From the NCBI RefSeq assembly GCF_006491595.2, contig NZ_VEVQ02000002.1, forward strand, positions 248,001 to 312,000: a stretch of 64,000 nucleotides of DNA, written 5' to 3'. This DNA is from Flavobacterium jejuense. Lineage in GTDB: Bacteria > Bacteroidota > Bacteroidia > Flavobacteriales > Flavobacteriaceae. A program made the translations under genes and the position numbers. The notes under the pieces are model-generated. The model did no database searches, was not told the DNA's origin, and saw nothing but the letters and a program-made list of their open reading frames with translations. Positions 36,702-45,104 of this stretch are shown piece after piece. Numbering within the stretch: the stretch's first letter is position 1; every line of letters starts with the position of its first letter.

Positions 36702-37868
36702 ATGAAAAGAGTTCTTTTTTTTAAACCATTAATTTTAGTTACCACTATAGCTTTAGCTTTCAATTCTTGTCAAAATGATGATGATGCAATTCAAAGAATA
36801 TCTAAAGAGGAAGTAATTAAAAATTATACTGAAATAGTACATGCCAATTATCTAAATGCTTATAATGATGCGGTTGCATTAAAAACTGCGATTACTAATT
36901 TTACAGCAACACCTTCACAAACTTTATTTAATGAAGCTAAAATGGCTTGGCAGACTGCTAGAGAAAGTTATGGGACTACAGAAGCTTTTCGTTTTATAGA
37001 CGGACCAATTGATGATGAAAACGGACCTGAATCGTTATTAAATGCTTGGCCCTTAGATGAAAACTTTATCGATTATGTTGACGGAGCACCTACTGCTGGA
37101 ATTATAAATAATACTGCAACCTATCCTACACTTTCTAAGTCTTTATTGGAAAGTTTAAATGAAGATGGTGGAGAGAAAAATATAAGTGTGGGGTATCATG
37201 CTATAGAGTTTCTTTTATGGGGACAAGACTTAACAGCTCCTTCTGCTAATTTACCTGGACAAAGACCTTATACTGATTTTGTTGATGGTGGAACAGGAGC
37301 CAACCAAGATAGAAGAAGAGAGTATTTAAATATTTGTGCCGATTTACTTACTGATCATTTATCATATTTAGTAAACCAATGGAAACCAAATGCAACATAC
37401 AGAAACTATTTTTTAAATTTAGATCAAGATGTAGCTCTTAAAAAAATATTTACTGGTGCTATTGTATTAGTATATTCAGAATTAGCGATTGAAAGGGTTA
37501 ATGTTGCTCTATACAATCAAGATCAAGAAGATGAACATTCTTGTTTTAGTGACAATACACACAGAGATATCCGTTTAAATTTACAAGGTGTAATAAATGT
37601 TTACCAAGGTGATTATGGTACTATTTCTGGTGTTTCTTTAGAAAATTTAGTGAGAGAAAGTAATTTCAATTTAGCAAATGAAGTGAATGAAGCTATTGTT
37701 GATGCAAAACAAAAAACCAATGCGACTTTAATTCCTTTTGATATGGCTATTCAAGATGGGCCAACTTCAATTGAAGGTGCAAAAGTAAAAGCAGCTGTGG
37801 AAGCGATGCAATTAATGGGATCTAATTTGAATGCTGCTGCACAAAGTTTAGGTATAACAATAGATTAA
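36702..37868 (+). CDS. Imelysin-family lipoprotein with intact GxHxxE
   Basis: The 388-aa product has lipobox NSC followed by QNDDD. The family motif is complete: G164-Y-H166-A-I-E169 within GYHAIEFLLWGQDL. Also seen are WQTARESYGTTEAFRF and RREYL, typical of IrpA/ICMP imelysins. The family is associated with iron-regulated surface or periplasmic metal handling. The gene is followed 10 bp later by the di-heme oxidoreductase gene, a common pairing. Confidence 0.9.
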   Translation: MKRVLFFKPLILVTTIALAFNSCQNDDDAIQRISKEEVIKNYTEIVHANYLNAYNDAVALKTAITNFTATPSQTLFNEAKMAWQTARESYGTTEAFRFIDGPIDDENGPESLLNAWPLDENFIDYVDGAPTAGIINNTATYPTLSKSLLESLNEDGGEKNISVGYHAIEFLLWGQDLTAPSANLPGQRPYTDFVDGGTGANQDRRREYLNICADLLTDHLSYLVNQWKPNATYRNYFLNLDQDVALKKIFTGAIVLVYSELAIERVNVALYNQDQEDEHSCFSDNTHRDIRLNLQGVINVYQGDYGTISGVSLENLVRESNFNLANEVNEAIVDAKQKTNATLIPFDMAIQDGPTSIEGAKVKAAVEAMQLMGSNLNAAAQSLGITID

Positions 37869-37878
37869 TTATTTTGGT

Positions 37879-39303
37879 ATGAATAAGCACATAATTAAAA
37901 GAATTTATTTATTATTATTGTTTTTTACAAATTGTATTCTTTTTACATCTTGTTCATCTGATCAAGATAGTGGAGAATATCAACTCAAACCTGAGGAAGA
38001 CGAACAATATTCTGGTGGTAAAAAAGGGACGTCTTTTAATACTTCAGAAGAAGCTTTTGGTTTTTTCTCTACACATTTAACAGCAGAACAACAATCTGAT
38101 TTTGGGATTGGAAATTCATTTTTTAGGCAAAGTTGGGTTACAGCACCTGCAAGCGCAACAGCTCGTGATGGATTAGGACCATTTTATAATGCTATTTCTT
38201 GTTCGAGTTGTCACTTTAAAGACGGTAGAGGAAGACCACCAATGTATGCTGGTGAATTAGGAACAGGTTTACTGTTGCGTCTCAATTTACCACAAACCGA
38301 TGTGCATGGTGGTTATTTACCTGAAACAACGTATGGAAATCAGTTACAGGATGTAGCTATTTTAGGACAGGACAAAGAAGGAGAATATACTATTTCCTAC
38401 CAATACTTTTATGAAACTTATGCAGATGGAACGCAAGTAGAGTTAAGAAAACCAATTTATACTATTACTAATCTTAATTATGGAGCTTTATCAGGTTCAG
38501 TAAGTATTTCTCCTAGAATTGCCAATCAAATGGTAGGTATGGGATTGTTGGAAGCCATTCCTGAAGCAACTTTATTGAATTATCAAGACATTTCAGATGC
38601 AAATGGAGATGGAATTTCAGGAAAAGCTAATTATGTATATGATGTAGTTTCCCAAACTTCTAAAATGGGTAGATTTGGTTGGAAAGCCAATCAACCAAGT
38701 GTAAAACAACAAGTTGCAGGAGCTTTTTCAGGTGATATAGGTATTACATCTTCTTTATTTCCAAATGAAAATATTCCAAATGGATATGATGGTTCGTCAA
38801 TACCAAATGGAGGTTCTCCTGAAATAACAGATCAAACATTAGATAAGGTAGTTTTGTATTCAAGTTCATTATCTGTACCAGCTAGAAGAAATTATCAGGA
38901 ACAAAATATATTAAAAGGGAAACAATTATTTGAAGAAGTAGAGTGTGCTAAATGCCATATTTCTAAAATAACAACCAGTTCAACTTATTATATTGAAGCT
39001 TTTAGAAATCAAATAATTCGTCCTTATACAGATTTGTTGTTACATGATATGGGAAATGACTTAGCAGACAACGCTCCAGATTATTTAGCAGATGGAAATG
39101 AATGGAGAACTCCACCTTTATGGGGAATAGGTTTAATACCTACAGTAAATAATCACACTTATTTATTACATGATGGTAGAGCAAGAAATGTTGAGGAAGC
39201 TATTTTATGGCATGGAGGAGAAGCTACTACAGCAAAAAATAACTTTAAGAACCTTTCACAAAGTGATAGACAAAAAGTAATAGATTTTATCAATTCGTTA
39301 TAA
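37879..39303 (+). CDS. Di-heme oxidoreductase family protein (DUF1111-type c-type cytochrome)
   Basis: The 474-aa product is a probable lipoprotein (lipobox TSC). Two c-type heme sites are visible: C108-S-S-C111-H112 followed by FKDGRGRPP, and C356-A-K-C359-H360. RTPPLWGIGL and LLHDGRARNVEEAILWHGGEA near the C-terminus are diagnostic of the family, which is related to MauG-like and thiol-oxidoreductase proteins. I infer redox chemistry on the metal delivered by the imelysin/TonB system. The gene ends the locus at a terminator. Confidence 0.9.
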   Translation: MNKHIIKRIYLLLLFFTNCILFTSCSSDQDSGEYQLKPEEDEQYSGGKKGTSFNTSEEAFGFFSTHLTAEQQSDFGIGNSFFRQSWVTAPASATARDGLGPFYNAISCSSCHFKDGRGRPPMYAGELGTGLLLRLNLPQTDVHGGYLPETTYGNQLQDVAILGQDKEGEYTISYQYFYETYADGTQVELRKPIYTITNLNYGALSGSVSISPRIANQMVGMGLLEAIPEATLLNYQDISDANGDGISGKANYVYDVVSQTSKMGRFGWKANQPSVKQQVAGAFSGDIGITSSLFPNENIPNGYDGSSIPNGGSPEITDQTLDKVVLYSSSLSVPARRNYQEQNILKGKQLFEEVECAKCHISKITTSSTYYIEAFRNQIIRPYTDLLLHDMGNDLADNAPDYLADGNEWRTPPLWGIGLIPTVNNHTYLLHDGRARNVEEAILWHGGEATTAKNNFKNLSQSDRQKVIDFINSL

Positions 39304-39325
39304 TTTATTTGTATCTAATTCTAGA

Positions 39326-39363
39326 CCTAGTATTCCTTATATGAGTGAATACTAGGTTTTTTT
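39326..39363 (+). terminator. Terminator after the di-heme gene
   Basis: CCTAGTATTC pairs perfectly with GAATACTAGG around an 11-base loop, followed by seven T. Confidence 0.93.
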
Positions 39364-39477
39364 ATTTAGTAGGTTTAAAGAAATAAATTTTTTATTTCTA
39401 AGTTTCTTTAAAAAAAAGGGCAATTTCCCCCATTTTATTTAGGTTTGTAAACTAATAGTTAAGCCTACTAGAGGTTA

Positions 39478-39485
39478 TAGATTTG
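39478..39485 (+). promoter_or_regulatory. -7 box of the 546-aa propeller protein gene
   Basis: TAGATTTG is a perfect TAnnTTTG, 23 bases before ATG 39509. There is no TTTG at 19-21 bases upstream. Confidence 0.45.
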
Positions 39486-39508
39486 TATCATAATTTAAAA
39501 ACAATATT

Positions 39509-41149
39509 ATGATAAACAACAATTGGATTTTTGGAAAAAACGCAGGATTAGATTTTTCAACATCAATACCTACAGCAACACAAGGTAATGCAATAGACAC
39601 ATTTGAAGGATGTGCTTCCATTTCAGACAAAAATGGGAACCTATTATTCTATACAGATGGAACTAGCATTTGGAATAGTAGTAACACTCTAATAACAGCA
39701 GGACTACTTGGTGATAATTCTTCCACTCAATCAGCAATCATCGTTCCAGATCCTAGCAATTTGGATCAATACTATGTGCTAACAACTGATGGTTCTTCAA
39801 ACGCAGCACCACCTTTCAACCATTTTAATGGAATCTTATTAAATGTACTTACATGGTCGTTCTCAACAATATCATCATTAACAACTTTACCAAGTACTAG
39901 AGGTTTTTCTCCAGCAGAAAAATTAACAGCTATACAACATAAAAATTGTAAAGATTATTGGGTAATAACCATTATGCAAAGAGGAAGGGATGGAAACACA
40001 ACAGGAAGTGGCATAAACAATGGTGCAGGAGTATTTCGAATTTTTAAAATTGATTCTACAGGAATCCAACATCATACTGATATTCCTATGGAAATTGATG
40101 TTCACGAAGTAGGTTATTTAAAAGCAAGTACAAATTTAGAAAACATAGCAGTTGCTAATGGAGATAACAGAAATGTTTTGGTTTACCCTTTTAATAATAC
40201 AAGCGGTTTAGTGGATATAAGTGGACTTAAAGTAATTAAAACAAAAGAACCTGTTTATGGAGTTGAATTTTCACCAGACAGTAAATTACTGTATTACGGA
40301 ACAATATCTCCTAGTAATGGTACCGGAACAGGTTATGTTTATCAAGTAGATTTAAGCGTTTTGAGTTTAATAAAAGTGGGTACTTTTAAAAATAAAGGTG
40401 GTCATTATGCTATTGGAGCACTACAATTAGGAATAGATAATCGTATTTATATAGCAAAATCTGGTGAAAACTCACTTGGAGCTATTGAAAACCCTAATGT
40501 ACCAGGCATAGGTTGTACGGTTACTAATGATTTTATTACACTTCCTAAAAATGCAATATGTAAACTGGGTTTACCCAATATATTACCAAATGCATGTAAA
40601 GATCATGATTGCAATTGTGGATGCACAGGATGCAATGAAGAGGCAGAAAAATTAAATGCAGAGTTAATAGAAAGAGCCAAACAAAAATACAATGTGGTAC
40701 TGTCACATGACGATTGTAAAGAACCATTTATTGACGCTTGTGAAAAAACAGCAATTAATGGCCAACAAAGTTTCGAACCTTGTTTCTATTTTCATTGGGG
40801 AGACGGTATAAATGATCAAATTGAAGAACACGATACAGAAATTTTCTACATCACAGTTTGTAATACTTTTAAAGATATTATTTACAAAGGGCTAAGGATT
40901 ACCAAAGTTACTGTAATGCCTAACAGTGCTCCACTCGATAAATTACAAATTGTACCCGATCGACTAATCAATTTTGATTGTTTATCACCATGTAGTTGTC
41001 AAACAAGAGAATTTGCCATGATTACTAGAGCAAATGATATTGCAGGAAACTATTCTTTAGAAGTCGAATATTGTTATGAAGAAATAGCCATTCATTCAAG
41101 TGCAGCAAATGGAGTAATAAAATTTCCATTTACTATAACGGAAGATTAA
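39509..41149 (+). CDS. Predicted beta-propeller protein with Cys-rich insert and no signal peptide
   Basis: The 546-aa product begins directly with NNWIFGKNAGLDFST, the opening of the propeller repeats found in secreted gliding-associated proteins, but the usual N-terminal signal is absent and there is no in-frame upstream extension with one. Repeats (GNLLFYTDGTSIWN, SPDSKLLYYG) continue to about 350. A cysteine cluster at about 363-376 (CKDHDCNCGCTGC) precedes a helix, then a C-terminal all-beta domain with further Cys pairs to the end. No T9SS domain is present. It may be cytoplasmic or exported by another route. It stands alone between a terminator and its own terminator. Confidence 0.75.
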   Translation: MINNNWIFGKNAGLDFSTSIPTATQGNAIDTFEGCASISDKNGNLLFYTDGTSIWNSSNTLITAGLLGDNSSTQSAIIVPDPSNLDQYYVLTTDGSSNAAPPFNHFNGILLNVLTWSFSTISSLTTLPSTRGFSPAEKLTAIQHKNCKDYWVITIMQRGRDGNTTGSGINNGAGVFRIFKIDSTGIQHHTDIPMEIDVHEVGYLKASTNLENIAVANGDNRNVLVYPFNNTSGLVDISGLKVIKTKEPVYGVEFSPDSKLLYYGTISPSNGTGTGYVYQVDLSVLSLIKVGTFKNKGGHYAIGALQLGIDNRIYIAKSGENSLGAIENPNVPGIGCTVTNDFITLPKNAICKLGLPNILPNACKDHDCNCGCTGCNEEAEKLNAELIERAKQKYNVVLSHDDCKEPFIDACEKTAINGQQSFEPCFYFHWGDGINDQIEEHDTEIFYITVCNTFKDIIYKGLRITKVTVMPNSAPLDKLQIVPDRLINFDCLSPCSCQTREFAMITRANDIAGNYSLEVEYCYEEIAIHSSAANGVIKFPFTITED

Positions 41150-41170
41150 AAGAGCCATTTAACAAAACAA

Positions 41171-41205
41171 AAAATCCCAGTTTACAGTAGATTGGGATTT
41201 TTTTA
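41171..41205 (+). terminator. Terminator after the propeller gene
   Basis: AAAATCCCA pairs with TGGGATTTT and a T-run follows. Confidence 0.85.
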
Positions 41206-41311
41206 TATAGTTAACTGTATTGACTAGTCCTAAAAAATCGATACTGATTTATTAAACAAAAAATAGTTAATTAAACACTTGTAAAACAAATACAAAAACA
41301 CAGTTACGAAC

Positions 41312-41434
41312 AACCATCTATAGCAATTATTAGGTATGGCTTGAATTCAGAATTTTCTCCGAAAATTCAATGAGTAGTTTTGTACTTGCAAATTTTTTGT
41401 TATAAATTTACGAAACAGCTATAAGCGTCAACGC
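41312..41434. repeat. AAC...GTT-type spacer element A (degenerate)
   Basis: It is related to the elements at 44595, 53989, 60428 and 61457. It opens with AAC and an outer arm CTATAGC that pairs with GCTATAAG near the end. It contains an inner hairpin GAATTTTC/GAAAATTC (41350-41368) and the shared tract AGTTTTGTACTTGCAAA. The right GTT is not conserved. It stands directly before the AraC gene. Confidence 0.6.
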
Positions 41435-41462
41435 ATCATTGTAAGCAATTAAAAGAAACATT

Positions 41463-42275
41463 CTGCTAACCGAATATTCCATATCAGAAATAATAACCTC
41501 AAATCCAAAGGAACAGTTTTACTATGTTGGAACTTTTGAGAATACCGAAAATCCAAATGTGGATTGGCCACACAGACACGATTTTTTTTCACTTGTTTGG
41601 TTTACCAAAAGTTCAGGAATAAATGTCATCGACTTTGAGGAATACGAAATCAAACCCAATAGGCTTTTTTTTATGCAACCCAAGCAGGTTCATAATTGGT
41701 CTTACTCAAAAGAATCACAAGGCTATATTTTGGTATTCGATGCACATTTTATAAGTGAAATTCCATTGGAGATAATGAACATCACATTTTTCGATCTGAA
41801 ACCAAATAGCATCAAACTTTTAAAAGTGTTACTTGAAAATTTAATTGAGGAATCAAAACTGAACGACAATTTGAGAGAGAAATCAATTGTTTCAGGAATT
41901 AATTTCCTACTTCTTCACTTAACGAGAATAACAAAAGATTTAGAGCTTAACAAAAAATACAAGCCAATAACATTGCTGAAATTTTCAAAATTGGTAGCAG
42001 ACACAATTTCAAAAAACCTTACGGTAAAAGATTATGCTGACCAACTTCATTTAACTGTGGAAAAACTCAATGAACTTTGCAAGGAAAATTATGGACAAAA
42101 TCCAAAGAACATTATCTTAGAGAAAAAAATAACTGAGGCAAAACGGCTTCTATATTTCACGGACTTGTCGATAAAAGAAATTGCGTTCCAATTGGGATTT
42201 GAGGATAGTTCATATTTCTCTAGAATTTTTAAACTAAAGACCAAACTTTCTCCTTCGAACTTCAAAAGTACCTGA
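41463..42275 (+). CDS. AraC-family regulator, no ATG/GTG/TTG at its natural start
   Basis: Residues from GTG 41559 onward (DWPHRHDFFSLVW) are a cupin sensor domain, followed by two AraC helix-turn-helix motifs at the C-terminus (KEIAFQLGFEDSSYFSRIFK). The same frame is open back to a stop at 41442 and encodes good family sequence (TEYSISEIITSNPKEQFYYV), but only CTG (41463) or ATT (41460, 41448) could start it. I give CTG 41463. An annotation from GTG 41559 would cut part of the sensor domain. It is 61 bp before the carboxymuconolactone decarboxylase-like gene, which it may control. Confidence 0.75.
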   Translation: MLTEYSISEIITSNPKEQFYYVGTFENTENPNVDWPHRHDFFSLVWFTKSSGINVIDFEEYEIKPNRLFFMQPKQVHNWSYSKESQGYILVFDAHFISEIPLEIMNITFFDLKPNSIKLLKVLLENLIEESKLNDNLREKSIVSGINFLLLHLTRITKDLELNKKYKPITLLKFSKLVADTISKNLTVKDYADQLHLTVEKLNELCKENYGQNPKNIILEKKITEAKRLLYFTDLSIKEIAFQLGFEDSSYFSRIFKLKTKLSPSNFKST

Positions 42276-42316
42276 TTAATCGTAAGAAGTCCTACAATAA
42301 CTTTGTTGTTACTATC

Positions 42317-42324
42317 TATTTTTG
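42317..42324 (+). promoter_or_regulatory. -7 box of the CMD-family gene
   Basis: TATTTTTG is a perfect TAnnTTTG, 12 bases before the start codon. No TTTG is properly spaced upstream, which is compatible with an activator-dependent promoter. Confidence 0.45.
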
Positions 42325-42336
42325 TAGAAAAATTAC

Positions 42337-42804
42337 ATGAAATATTTAACAATTTTAGTAATCCTATTCCTCGCAATCAAAGGATATGGACAAACAGAAA
42401 AGCAAGTAAAAATGGACACTACAAAAACAGAACGTTTTAACAAAGGTTGGGAAAAATTAAAAGAAATTGACGGACAGGCAGGAGTCAACGTTATTGAAAG
42501 TTTAAAAGATGTATCGCCCGATTTAGCAAAATACACCATCGAATATCCTTTTGGAGATGTTTATAGCCGAGATATTTTAGACAACCAAACAAAAGAAATT
42601 GCAGTCGTTGCGGCTTTAGCGGCAATGGGAAATGCAACACCTCAATTAAAAGTACATATTAACGCTGCTCTAAACGTAGGAGTAACATCCGAGGAAATTT
42701 CTGAAGTTATGATAATAATGTCAGTATATGCAGGTTTTCCTTCAGCATTGAATGGGACTTTGGCATTGAAAGATGTGCTGAAAGAACGAGTATCTCAGGA
42801 ATAA
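42337..42804 (+). CDS. Exported carboxymuconolactone decarboxylase-family protein
   Basis: The 155-aa product has a signal peptide (1-18, KGYGQ). The CMD/AhpD-like core includes ERFNKGWEKLKEIDG, FGDVYSRDILDNQTKEIAVVAALAAMG and the hydrophobic C-terminal helix with AGFPSALNG. The CxxC of AhpD peroxidases is absent, so it is not a peroxidase of that type. Such proteins are often encoded beside AraC regulators, as here. The right flank TAATTGCTTGTAAC resembles the inverted left flank of the AraC gene, so the two may move as one unit. Confidence 0.85.
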   Translation: MKYLTILVILFLAIKGYGQTEKQVKMDTTKTERFNKGWEKLKEIDGQAGVNVIESLKDVSPDLAKYTIEYPFGDVYSRDILDNQTKEIAVVAALAAMGNATPQLKVHINAALNVGVTSEEISEVMIIMSVYAGFPSALNGTLALKDVLKERVSQE

Positions 42805-42909
42805 TTGCTTGTAACATTGTATAAAAATAGTAGCGGCCTTGGTGTTTAATCAAAGTCGTTTTTTTATATTTATGGCCAGTCGTAAAACGCTAAGTAATAT
42901 CCTAAGCAA

Positions 42910-42917
42910 TACTTTTG
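42910..42917 (+). promoter_or_regulatory. -7 box of the second AraC gene
   Basis: TACTTTTG is a perfect TAnnTTTG, 15 bases before ATG 42933. Confidence 0.4.
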
Positions 42918-42932
42918 CTAAAAAAAAATCTG

Positions 42933-43748
42933 ATGAATTACCAAATTTTTGAAGTAGATCCAAAATTAAAACCACTTGTCAAATGTTATTGGACATTGGA
43001 AAATACAGAAAAAGTAAAGATTGAAAGGCAAACTATAGTTCCAGACGGTTGTATGGAAATGATTTTCCACTATAGAGATTTATACAAACAATATCTTGAA
43101 AACGGGAACAGTATTATCCAACCAAAATGTTTTGTAATAGGACAATTAACAAGACCGCTCGAAATAGAACCAACAGGTAAAACAGGTATTTTTTCTGTTC
43201 GTTTTCAGCCTAACGGATTTTTGCCTTTTACAACCGTTCCTATAAAAGAAATTGAAAACACAGCAGTTTCATTAGAAAAACTATTCGGAAAAGACGGAAA
43301 AGAAATCGAACAAAAAATTTTAAGAGCTCTTTCAACTTCAGATAGAATAAAACTCATTGAAACATTTTTATTCAATCGATTAACTAATACAGAAACTTTT
43401 GATCGTATTATAAAAGCAACAGTTGAAACTATTTTGACGGCTAACGGAAAAATTTCTATTGATGAGCTTTCCAAAAAGATGAATATCAACCGTAGACAAT
43501 TGGAACGTAAATTTTCATCAGCCATTGGTTTAAGTCCGAAACAACTTTCAAAAATAATAAGACTTCAAGCCACACTCAAAATGTTGTTGAATAAAAAATT
43601 CACAAACCTTACTACTTTGGCTTACGAAAATGAATATTATGACCAAGCTCATTTTATCAAAGATTTTAAAGAAATGACAGGATTTACACCAAAAGAATTT
43701 TACGGAAGTAATTTACAGTTGTCATCACTTTTCTATGGAATAGATTGA
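42933..43748 (+). CDS. AraC-family regulator with DUF6597-type N-terminal domain
   Basis: The product is 271 aa from ATG 42933 (MNYQIFEVDPKLKPLVKCYW). The TTG six codons upstream overlaps the -7 box and is rejected. The N-terminal part has VPDGCMEMIFHY and FSVRFQPNGFLPF, typical of the DUF6597 type. The C-terminal HTH_18 domain has ISIDELSKKMNINRRQLERKF and YDQAHFIKDFKEMTGFTPKEF. It probably controls itself or the following small gene. The ligand is unknown. Confidence 0.87.
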   Translation: MNYQIFEVDPKLKPLVKCYWTLENTEKVKIERQTIVPDGCMEMIFHYRDLYKQYLENGNSIIQPKCFVIGQLTRPLEIEPTGKTGIFSVRFQPNGFLPFTTVPIKEIENTAVSLEKLFGKDGKEIEQKILRALSTSDRIKLIETFLFNRLTNTETFDRIIKATVETILTANGKISIDELSKKMNINRRQLERKFSSAIGLSPKQLSKIIRLQATLKMLLNKKFTNLTTLAYENEYYDQAHFIKDFKEMTGFTPKEFYGSNLQLSSLFYGID

Positions 43749-43788
43749 CCTTGTCGTATTTTTACAATTTTAGATTTTAAACTCATTG

Positions 43789-43796
43789 TAACTTTG
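43789..43796 (+). promoter_or_regulatory. -7 box of the DUF6265 gene
   Basis: TAACTTTG is a perfect TAnnTTTG, 27 bases before ATG 43824. Confidence 0.4.
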
Positions 43797-43823
43797 TCTT
43801 CAAATAATTTAATAATAGAAAAA

Positions 43824-44297
43824 ATGAAAACAAAATTCTTTATTACGATGGTAGGTATGATGGTACTTTGTGCTTATACAATGAAAGAACCAAATGACAT
43901 CAACAAAGCAAAATGGCTAATTGGAACTTGGGAAAATAAAACTCCGAAAGGAATTATTTACGAAACTTGGAATAAATCAAATGACAGTCAATTTTCAGGA
44001 AAGAGCTATATCATAAAAGAAAAAGACACGATTATTTTTGAAAACATACAATTAGTTCAGAAACAGGACGGATTGTTTTATATTCCAATTGTTAAAAACC
44101 AAAATAGCGGGTTGCCAGTTCGTTTTGTTAGCAAAATTATTTCTGAAACAGAATTAGTTTTTGAAAATCTGCAACACGATTTTCCTCAAATTATTTCTTA
44201 TAAAAAAATCAATTCAGACTCATTAGTAGCAGAAATTTCAGGAACTAAAAATGGACAAAAACGTAGACAAACTTTTCCAATGAAACGAGTAAAATAA
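43824..44297 (+). CDS. Exported DUF6265-like (lipocalin-like) protein
   Basis: The product is 157 aa from ATG 43824. The upstream TTG frame is rejected because it lies next to the -7 box. An N-terminal hydrophobic segment is followed by AKWLIGTWENKTPKG, a lipocalin-like opening strand, and FVSKIISETELVFENLQHDFPQ, typical of DUF6265. No catalytic residues are known. The gene follows the second AraC gene and is separated from the next feature by a spacer-like stretch with TAATAGCGGTTTG. Confidence 0.8.
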   Translation: MKTKFFITMVGMMVLCAYTMKEPNDINKAKWLIGTWENKTPKGIIYETWNKSNDSQFSGKSYIIKEKDTIIFENIQLVQKQDGLFYIPIVKNQNSGLPVRFVSKIISETELVFENLQHDFPQIISYKKINSDSLVAEISGTKNGQKRRQTFPMKRVK

Positions 44298-44425
44298 GTG
44301 ACGACCGTATGCAAAGTATAAAGCTAATAGCGGTTTGAACAGATATTTGAATCGTTTTTGCTTCATATTAATCATATTACTATCTTTAATTCACAACTGT
44401 TATTACACATAAACGTTAATAATAG
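44298..44425. other. Spacer-like intergenic stretch
   Basis: It contains GACGACCGTATGC and AATAGCGGTTTGAAC, similar to the AACAGCGGT start at 62602, and ends ATAAACGTT directly before a gene remnant. It looks like an old member of the AAC...GTT spacer family, but I could not pair its ends. Confidence 0.4.
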
Positions 44426-44575
44426 GATACTTATATTTCAAAAAATGAATTTGAAATACATAATGATAGTTTAATAGTAATTACACTTAACAGTCCTCAA
44501 ACAATTCTATTAGCTCAAATATATTTGAAAAGAAAATTAATAAAAAACGAATTAATCTATAAACCAGATTGGTAA
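44426..44575 (+). pseudogene. 3' remnant of an unknown gene
   Basis: It encodes 49 clean codons without a start, ending NELIYKPDW and a stop. The frame opens right after a run of stops next to AACGTT. It is bounded on the right by AGCTAAC, where spacer element B begins. I read it as a gene unit that lost its 5' part. The family is unknown. Confidence 0.55.
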
Positions 44576-44594
44576 TTAAATTAGTAGTAGAGCT

Positions 44595-44711
44595 AACAAA
44601 ATTTTACACAATAGTTTGTGTTAGAAATTTCTCCGAAAATTCCACGAGAAGTTTTGTAAAATGTAATCTTTTATTCTAAATTTATGCAACTGCCACAAGT
44701 GGTAAAACGTT
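44595..44711. repeat. AAC...GTT spacer element B
   Basis: It is 117 bp. The outer arm AATTTTACACA pairs imperfectly with GTGGTAAAAC near the end. The inner hairpin GAAATTTC/GAAAATTC is at the same position as in element A. It shares AGTTTTGTA and TTTATGCAACTGC with the other members. The flank GTTGTAAACATTTGA that follows also occurs at element D, but here no intact gene follows. Confidence 0.65.
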
Positions 44712-45020
44712 GTAAACATTTGAAAATTAACAAATCTTCTTGCACCTTCCACGAGAGAGACTTTAAACAGTTAATTAAACACACTCAATCCTAATAATCC
44801 TACGGAAGCTCTATCAGAACACACGGAAACCAAATTGGAATTGGTGGAAACGTAAGTGTAAGACAGAGAGTTATTCATTTGTAATAAAGGAAGCTTTACA
44901 AGAACACACGGAAGCTTATTTGTAATACAGAGTTATTCTACCGACACACGCGGAAGAAAAAAGACAGACACGGAAAATAGTACAAAAAAGAAATTAGTAC
45001 TATCAGAAATAAGCATTCAT
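44712..45020. other. Non-coding decayed stretch with short repeats
   Basis: There is no ORF. Variants of GAACACACGGAA occur near 44818, 44902, 44943 and 44965, and AGAGTTATTC near 44867 and 44929. It is probably the relic of one or more lost genes between element B and the sulfatase terminator. Confidence 0.5.
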
Positions 45021-45060
45021 AAAGAAACCTCTTTTATCTATTTAGTAAAAGAGGTTTGTT
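45021..45060 (-). terminator. Terminator of the sulfatase gene
   Basis: A perfect 12-bp stem (AAACCTCTTTTA at 45025-45036 with TAAAAGAGGTTT at 45046-45057), with a T-rich tail on the minus strand. Confidence 0.8.
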
Positions 45061-45104
45061 ATTCACTTCTAGTAATTCGTAGTAAAGAACTACTAATCCA
45101 CAAC

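Noticed and set aside
42333..42539. Minus-strand ORF over the CMD gene
   Set aside because: Antisense shadow of a clear family protein.
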